DNA of 64,000 nt from assembly GCA_947044405.1 (NCBI GenBank), contig CAMRHE010001084.1:165868-229867 (forward strand), in the 5' to 3' direction. Below the pieces are notes generated by a model. It saw nothing but the letters and a program-made list of their open reading frames with translations. It was not told the origin of the DNA and did not search any database. Positions 58,788-64,000 of this stretch are shown here, one piece after another. The translations under genes and the position numbers were made by a program. The stretch is from Leptodactylus fallax (Eukaryota; Chordata; Amphibia; Anura; Leptodactylidae). The first letter of the stretch is position 1. The number at the start of each line of letters is the position of its first letter.

Positions 58788-60315
58788 CCTTAGACAAATG
58801 CTTCTGGTCATTACTCACAGCTGTACCTTGCTCTAAAATTTCTAATTCTATTTAAAATATATAAAAAATGATTAATTGTTTCCGTGCTTTTTTGCTCAAA
58901 TAAAACTAAACTAAATATAATATGTATAGTCTTTATATTATCAAATACAATAAACTGAATAGAACTAACTAGAAACTAAATGGTTAAACTCAATGGAAAA
59001 CAACAACCTCCTGTGGTGTGACAGTAATGGCCTTAATTACAGAACAAAAGACGGTGATTATAGGATGTTAGATAAAATCCTTCAGGTCATTCGACCCGTC
59101 TCTGGGTTCCAAAGGTAGAAATGTTAAATGACCCCTCTCTGGGACTTCTAGTGTTAAGACATGAAGGTCAGTCAGTCCGAAAAATTGGGAAAACTTTGAA
59201 AGTGTCTCCAAGTGCAGTGGCCAAAACCATCAAGCGCTACAAAGAAACTGGCTCACATGAGGACCACCCCAGGAAAGGAAGACCAAGAGTCACCTCTGCT
59301 GCGGAGGATAAGTTCATCTGAGTCACCAGCCTCAGAAATCGCAGGTTAACAGCAGCTCAGATTAGAGACCAGGTCAATGCCACACAGAGTTCTAGCAGTA
59401 GACACATCTCTACAACAACTGTTAAGAGGAGACTGTGTGCAGCAGGCCTTCATGGTAAAATAGCTGCTAGGAAACCACTGCTAAGGATAGGCAACAAGCA
59501 GAAGAGACTTGTTTGGGCTAAAGAACACAAGGAATGGACATTAGACCTGTGGAAATCTGTGCTTTGGTCTGATGAGTCCAATTTTGAGATCTTTGGTTCC
59601 AACCACCGTGTCTTTGTGCGACGCAGAAAAGGTGAACGAATGGACTCTACATGCCTGGTTCCCACCGTGAAGCATAGAGGAGGAGGTGTAATGGTGTGGG
59701 GGTGCTTTGCTGGTGACACTGTTGGGGATTTATTCAAAATTGAAGGAATACTGAACCAGCATGGTTACCACAGCATCTTGCAGCGGCATGCTATTCCATC
59801 TGGTTTAGTTGTACCATCATTTATTTTTCAACAGGACAATGACCCCAAACACACCTCCAGACTGTGTAAGGGCTATTTGACCAAGAAGGAGAGTGATGGG
59901 GTGCTACGCCAGATGACCTGGCCTCCACAGTCACCAGACCTGAACCCAATCGAGATGGTTTGGGGTGAGCTGGACCACAGAGTGAAGGCAAAAGGGCCAA
60001 CAAGTGCTAAGCATCTCTGGGAACTCCTTCAAGACTGTTGGAAGACCATTTCAGGTGACTACCTCTTGAAGCTCATCAAGAGAATACCAATAGTGTGCAA
60101 AGCAGTAATCAAAGCAAAAGGTGGCTACTTTGAAGAACCTAGAATATAAGACATATTTTCAGTTGTTTCACACTTTTTTTTTGTTAAGTATATAATTCCA
60201 CATGTATTAATTCATAGTTTTGATGCCTTCAGTGTGAATCTACAATTTTTATAGTCATGAAAATACAGAAAACTCTTGGAATGAGAAGGTGTGTCCAAAC
60301 TTTTGGTCTGTACTG

Positions 60316-60706
60316 TATATATATAAAATAAAGACTGGGAAAGTAGTGTTTGGAACTTACCAGCCTCAAAGGGTTAGCTGTATTTGTAAATGCAGAAGTG
60401 TGTGGTAGGACCATTTACTTGGGGGTTTATATAGGTATACCTGGCCAGGACTGGCCATATTAGGGGAGGAGTTCGGATCAGAAGAAAAAAAAAAAAAAAA
60501 TTGAATATGAGAAAATGGTAATGGGTGTCAAAGGTGTAAATAAGTATCAACTGAGATACAACATGAGTATGAAGGAATGTTAATAAGTAACAAAGATATG
60601 AAGAAAAAAAAAAAAAAAGGGAAAAAAAGGAAGGAAAAAAAAAAAAAGAAACTATATAAAATTATTGTATATATTACCAGTGCCTCCATAATACCTCAGG
60701 ACTGTT
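60316..60706 (-). other. Penelope-like element 3' UTR, part next to the ORF
   Basis: Noncoding, with long A runs (60485-60500, 60604-60648). The stretch gaaggaatgttaataagtaa followed by caaagatatgaa (60571-60602) is repeated at about 54851-54882 on the far side of the Tc1 insertion, so the UTR contains a duplicated segment. Confidence 0.6.
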
Positions 60707-61645
60707 TTAGTCGTATACAGATTCAAGTGCTTCATTGAGATCAGCTGGTGTCAGTGAATTAAATTTGAATATCCAGTACATTTCTTTTCTTTTTAGTTTA
60801 TCAAACCTATTATTGATATGTGTAGGAATATGGTCTAATGGTGTGATTTTAAACCCATTAAAGCTGGAATTGTGTGCCAATAAAGCATGTTTCGAAACAC
60901 TATGCTTGAGGTAACCATTCTGTACATTAGACCTATGTTTATTTAGTCTTTCTCTTAGTGGTCTAATGGTTCGGCCTATATACTGAAGTCCACAAGGGCA
61001 TTCAAGGACATAAATAACGTAGGATGAGGAACAATCTAAAGAATGCTTGATCTGAAAAGTTTCACCCGTGACAATGCTAGTGATGTCTTTTGCTAAATGA
61101 TTGATTGTATTACAGCATTTACATTTCTTATGTTTACATTTAAATACGCCATTTGTTTGTAAGTGCATGGAGCTCGGATCCTTGGGCTTGGTAAGAGATC
61201 TAAGTTTACTTGGGGCCAAGAGATTTTTTAAAGTCTTGGCTCTTCTGAAGGTGATGGATGGTTTGGAGGGGATATTGGGTTTGAGCAGTGGATCATTGAG
61301 GAGTATTGGCCAGTGTTTATCAAGAATCATTCTGATCCTATTATGTGCATTATTATAGGTAGTGATAAAATTATGTCCGAATCCTCTAACATTATTTTTC
61401 TCAGAGGGAATCAGACAATCGGACTGGGTCAAGGATTGTGCTTTTGATTCTGCTGCTTGGATAATCCTTTTCGGATAATATTTCTCTTGAAATCGTTGGG
61501 TTAGGATTTTACTCTGTATTTTGAAATCTGCATCACTAGTACAATTGCGTCTGATCCGTTTGAATTGGCCGAAAGGTACATTGTCTCTCCATTTCCTATA
61601 ATGGGAACTCCGATAATCTAGTAGGCTGTTGCAGTCCACTTTCAA
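60707..61645 (-). pseudogene. Penelope-like element: linker and GIY-YIG endonuclease
   Basis: This frame continues the RT ORF after a one-base frameshift at about 61645. It begins KVDCNSLLDYRSSHYRKWRD, the usual stretch after the Penelope RT domain. A Cys-rich cluster (FKCKHKKCKCCNTINH, about residues 170-185) follows, then the GIY-YIG nuclease: YVIYVLECPCGLQYIGRT with the IY and YIG elements, then RPLRERLNKHRSNV with the conserved Arg, and a Glu-containing end KRKEMYWIFKFNSL. This nuclease nicks target DNA for target-primed reverse transcription. The stop is TGA at the usual C-terminal position. Confidence 0.88.
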
Positions 61646-62588
61646 GTTTTAGTGTTAATACCATTAGGGCCACCAGTTAATTCCAAATCTAGGAACTCGA
61701 TCGTGTTTATTTGGGGTTGGCCACTTAGGGTGATTCCCCAATCGTTATTGTTGAGGTATTTGGTGAACTCTTGAAAGGATTGTTCAGTGCCTTCCCATAT
61801 AAATAAGAGGTCATCAATATATCTTCTATAAAAAACTATGTTATGTGACCAGAAGTGTTTGTTTTGGATGAAGGATTCCTCATAGCGTCCCATAAAGATA
61901 TTGGCATAACTGGGTGCGAAACGGGTACCCATGGCTGTACCACGTTTCTGTAGGTATAGTTTAGATTCGAAAGTGAATACATTGTGCTCCAAAATGAATT
62001 GAATGCTATTTGTGATAAAGGTTTTTTGTTCAATAGGCATCGTCTTATCCATGTGTAATGTTTTGGTTATCATTTCCAGGCCTTTGGAGTGGGGTATATT
62101 ACTGTATAGGGCCGAAACATCAAGGGTTGCCCAAATATAATTGGGCTTCCATTGAATAGTTAGCAGTTCAGTAATTAGATGAGTTGAATCTTTCAAATAG
62201 GATGGGAATTTGGTTACATACTTTTGTAACTGCAAATCTATATAATGTGAAAGATTTCTTGTTAATGCGTTGACTCCAGAGATGATGGGTCTTCCTGGCG
62301 GATTTTGTAGATTTTTATGAACTTTAGGTAAGTGATAAAATTGTGAAATCGAAAAGTCATTGACTGGTAGAAAACCCTTTTCCTTATCTGTTAGGATGCC
62401 TTTGGTAAAGGCATTAGTAATCAATTCACGATATTTGATGTAGTGTAAGTCAGAAGGGTCTTTATGTAAAATCTGATAGTAATTGGAATCGGATAATATC
62501 CGAACGGCCTCTGAGATATAATCCCACCCTTGTCAGCATTTCTGATTACAATAGATTTATTATTAATAAGGGATTTAATGGCTAGTTT
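61642..62588 (-). pseudogene. Penelope-like reverse transcriptase domain
   Basis: The open part (61642-62424) shows FYHLPKVHKNLQNPPGRPII (motif 2), YIWATLDVSALYSNIPHSKG with the catalytic Asp (motif 3/A), GTAMGTRFAPSYANIFMGRY (motif 4/B) and FYRRYIDDLLFIWEG, the YIDD catalytic box (motif 5/C). Upstream, 62430-62588 encodes KLAIKSLINNKSIVIRNADK followed by a shift and then DYISEAVRILSDSNYYQIL in another frame. A short deletion has removed the residues normally following DKGG. These are Penelope/TERT-type RT motifs, not those of LINE or retroviral RTs. The frame ends at 61642 because of the frameshift before the endonuclease. Confidence 0.9.
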
Positions 62589-63494
62589 TTAAGATGGACG
62601 GAGGTTGGATTTTGCCTTAGGATCATTCGATTTATTCAGATCTCGAAAATCGTTGACCACTAGGGAATAAAAAGTTTCAATATGGTTTCCTTTGTGTTGG
62701 AGAGGATAAAAGTTAGATTTCGGCTTTAATGTGGTTTTATGGGGAATGGGTTTGATTACAGGAGTTGTACTGGATATGGAAGGGGATTGTGAATGGTTAA
62801 TAATTGATGGATTATTTGCAGTTAGAGCGAAATGACGAGTGAGTGTCAATTTCGGTATATATGTATGGAGATCAATGAATAGATCAAGATCATCCGGTTT
62901 TTGGTCTGGGCAAAATGAAAGGCCTTTAGATAATAAATTGGTTTCTTGTATTGTTAGAGAGTAGCTGGAGAGGTTGAAAATGTTATTATTGAATTTTTGT
63001 TTCTCTTGGCATCCGGACTTGGATTTTTTGGTTCTATGTTTGTGGCCCCCTCTACAGCCTCTTTGTCTTTTTGTGCGTTTTCTTGAGTGGGAGAATGTTC
63101 CAATTTCCTTTTGAGACTTACTGGGCTGTAATAATCGGATATTTTCGTATATATCGGATTCTCTTTCATATGAAACGAATGCAGGGGTGTAAGTTTTGGA
63201 GGAAGACCTAAAAAAGACTCTGATGTATTTAATGGGGGAGGTCTGCTTGTGTTAAGAATATCAGTATTATCTGGTATTGATAAAACTTTCTGTATCTGTG
63301 AGGCAGATAGGGGGGTATTATAGATAGTAGTCAAAGAGTCATCTAAGACCTCTTCGATGGATGAATTACTGGGAAGTCGGAGGTCAGGATAAACAGTATT
63401 GGTGGATTCAATGGGGATTGTTACCTGGGGAATTGATACTATGTCTGGAGGTTGGGTACTAAGGTTACTTCCGTTCATGGGTAATTTGGAGTTC

Positions 63495-63619
63495 GCTGTT
63501 TGAGAAGTTGAGTATGTGTGTTTAGGTTTGACAGATGTGAATTGGTTGGGGGGAGGGATAGGGAGGTTGGTGCATGTGTATTGGTACAGGAATTGTTAGG
63601 ATTAGATTCACAAGGGGGT
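63495..63619 (-). repeat. Tandem duplication in the Penelope N-terminal region, copy 1
   Basis: About 125 bp starting gctgtttgagaagttgagta, matched almost exactly at 63821-63946, with an offset of 326 bp. The copies differ mainly in the G run (tggttggggggagg here, gggtgggggggagg there), which also shifts the frame. Confidence 0.85.
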
Positions 63620-63820
63620 TTACCAGTTGGGTTGGATGTAGATAGTAAATTGATATTACCAGTATTGGGGGTAACCATACTGGTAGCCCGAACTGGTAGA
63701 TTGCGGGTTTTATTGGTTGCATTACTCTTATTGTGAAAACGAGGTTTGTGTGGGAGATCTCTAGTGTTCGGGGGGGTTCTAAAATTAATGGTGGTTCTGG
63801 GGTTCTTGGGCTTAATATTG

Positions 63821-63946
63821 GCTGTTTGAGAAGTTGAGTATGTGTGTTTAGGTTTGACAGATGTGAATTGGGTGGGGGGGAGGGATAGGGAGGTTGGTGC
63901 ATGTGTATTGGTACAGGAATTGTTAGGATTAGATTCACAAGGGGGA
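63821..63946 (-). repeat. Tandem duplication in the Penelope N-terminal region, copy 2
   Basis: The second copy of the block at 63495-63619. It encodes the same PPCESNPNNSCTNTHAPTSL segment near the start of the ORF. Confidence 0.85.
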
Positions 63947-64000
63947 TTTAAGTTCATGGGCTAGTGCTTGGCGCTTGTGGGAGATTCTTTCTATTAATCC

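Larger units (their letters stand above)
55530..59153 (+). mobile_element. piggyBac element with TTAA duplication, internally deleted
   Basis: Both ends carry the inverted repeat CACTAGAAGTCCCAGA (left 55530, right ending 59153), bordered by TTAA at 55526-55529 and 59154-59157. The ends also share subterminal blocks resembling gtcaaatgacc. The interior holds a transposase remnant (55841-56719), a (CA)n run, an aaatcgca-rich tract (57008-57100) and a hAT insertion (57208-58787). Without the hAT insertion it would be about 2.0 kb. Confidence 0.93.
55474..60149 (+). pseudogene. DD38E transposase interrupted by piggyBac
   Basis: The frame starts with ATG at 55474 (MARKKQLSKEKRVAII) and is split at TTAA (55526-55529) by the 3.6-kb piggyBac insertion, resuming at 59158 with catgaaggtcagtc. 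An extra T just before the insertion point already shifts the frame. Downstream, RPRVTSAAEDKFI is followed by TGA at 59319-59321, a likely CGA-to-TGA change. The core then runs through [26 protein letters not shown] and [11 protein letters not shown] with 38 residues between the second Asp and Glu, ending YFEEPRI. It is therefore broken three ways. Confidence 0.9.
55060..60315 (+). mobile_element. Tc1-like DD38E (Intruder-type) element, copy 2, split by a piggyBac insertion
   Basis: The left end CAGTACAGACCAAAAGTTTG starts at 55060 after TA, and the inverted right end finishes at 60315 before TA. The terminal repeats (55060-55326 and about 60046-60315) match those of copy 1 at 30858. Removing the piggyBac element (55530-59153 with one TTAA) leaves an element of about 1.63 kb. 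It lies in the 3' UTR of the Penelope-like element in the opposite orientation to it. Confidence 0.93.
62589..63957 (-). pseudogene. Penelope-like element: N-terminal region, broken frame
   Basis: It starts with ATG at 63957, preceded by an in-frame TAG, so this may be the true start. The first 300 or so residues are low-complexity (Ser, Thr, Pro, Asn) with a duplicated block (see 63495-63946). Frames change at about 63550, in a G run, and at about 63000. After the second change come NLSSYSLTIQETNLLSKGLS and FCPDQKPDDLDLFIDLHTYI, the conserved block that precedes the RT in Penelope-like proteins. An in-frame TAA at 62589-62591 splits PS from KLAIKSL. The function of the N-terminal region is unknown. 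Confidence 0.75.
51763..64000 (-). other. Part of the upstream GALNTL6-like intron
   Basis: Sequence 5' of the 139-bp exon on the minus strand. It holds a TTAA-type MITE, AT-rich sequence and the large nested transposon complex from 54.4 kb onward. No additional host exon was recognised. Confidence 0.6.
54440..64000 (-). mobile_element. Penelope-like retroelement, interrupted and degraded, runs off the window
   Basis: On the minus strand the order is an S/T/P-rich N-terminal region, a Penelope-type reverse transcriptase, a GIY-YIG endonuclease, then a 3' UTR that stops at 60316, where a Tc1 element is inserted, and resumes at 55057. The 3' end near 54440-54560 carries aacgcgtttcgaggatca-type sequence in the position where Penelope-like elements keep their hammerhead-ribozyme-containing repeats. 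At least three frameshifts, one stop and one small deletion disable the ORF. The lower boundary is approximate. Confidence 0.8.

Noticed and set aside
61642..61645. The RT and endonuclease frames overlapping by a few bases as programmed frameshifting
   Set aside because: Penelope-like elements normally encode both in one ORF, and this copy carries several other disabling changes, so a simple mutation is the better explanation.

Overview
The window looks like an intronic stretch of a vertebrate chromosome, most probably from a frog or toad. Host coding sequence is limited to two short minus-strand exons. They encode adjacent parts of a UDP-GalNAc:polypeptide N-acetylgalactosaminyltransferase and best fit GALNTL6. 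The upstream exon is 51624-51762 and the downstream exon 17232-17398. Their reading phases join exactly (AA|C makes Asn), so the 34.2 kb between them reads as one intron. Sequence above 51762 and below 17232 belongs to the flanking introns. The amphibian assignment rests on the repeat mix: several Tc1 lineages, TTAA-ended T2/Kolobok-like MITEs, palindromic hAT-like MITEs, an L2/CR1-type LINE tail and a Penelope-like element.

Layout. 1-17231: downstream intron, with a hAT element (1144-3415, perfect 8-bp target duplication) carrying nested palindromic MITEs and a long G/C homopolymer tract, a SINE fragment, several MITEs, and a DD37E Tc1/mariner element with an uninterrupted 337-aa transposase (12173-13186). 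17399-51623: central intron, with palindromic MITEs; an intact DD34E Tc1 element (25057-26704); three further Tc1 elements between 30.8 and 37.3 kb, all with the transposase on the minus strand and all disabled; a LINE 3' end (42515-42905); a hAT left end followed by a degenerate GGGGCCACT-type tandem array (47.6-49.4 kb); and other dispersed repeats.

51763-64000: upstream intron, dominated by a nested set of transposons. A Penelope-like retroelement (about 54.44 kb to beyond the window end, minus strand, reverse transcriptase plus GIY-YIG endonuclease, degraded) was hit in its 3' UTR by a DD38E Tc1/Intruder-type element (55060-60315). That element was hit at TTAA by an internally deleted piggyBac element (55530-59153). 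That in turn was hit by a non-autonomous hAT element (57208-58787, 8-bp duplication CCTTAGAC), which carries a 30-31 bp minisatellite. The ends and target duplications of the three DNA transposons can be read directly, so their insertion order is clear.

None of the mobile-element genes is likely to work with the host exons. The two exons are the only sequence I would assign to a host protein. The remaining tens of kilobases show no coding, RNA-gene or CRISPR signal that I can defend.
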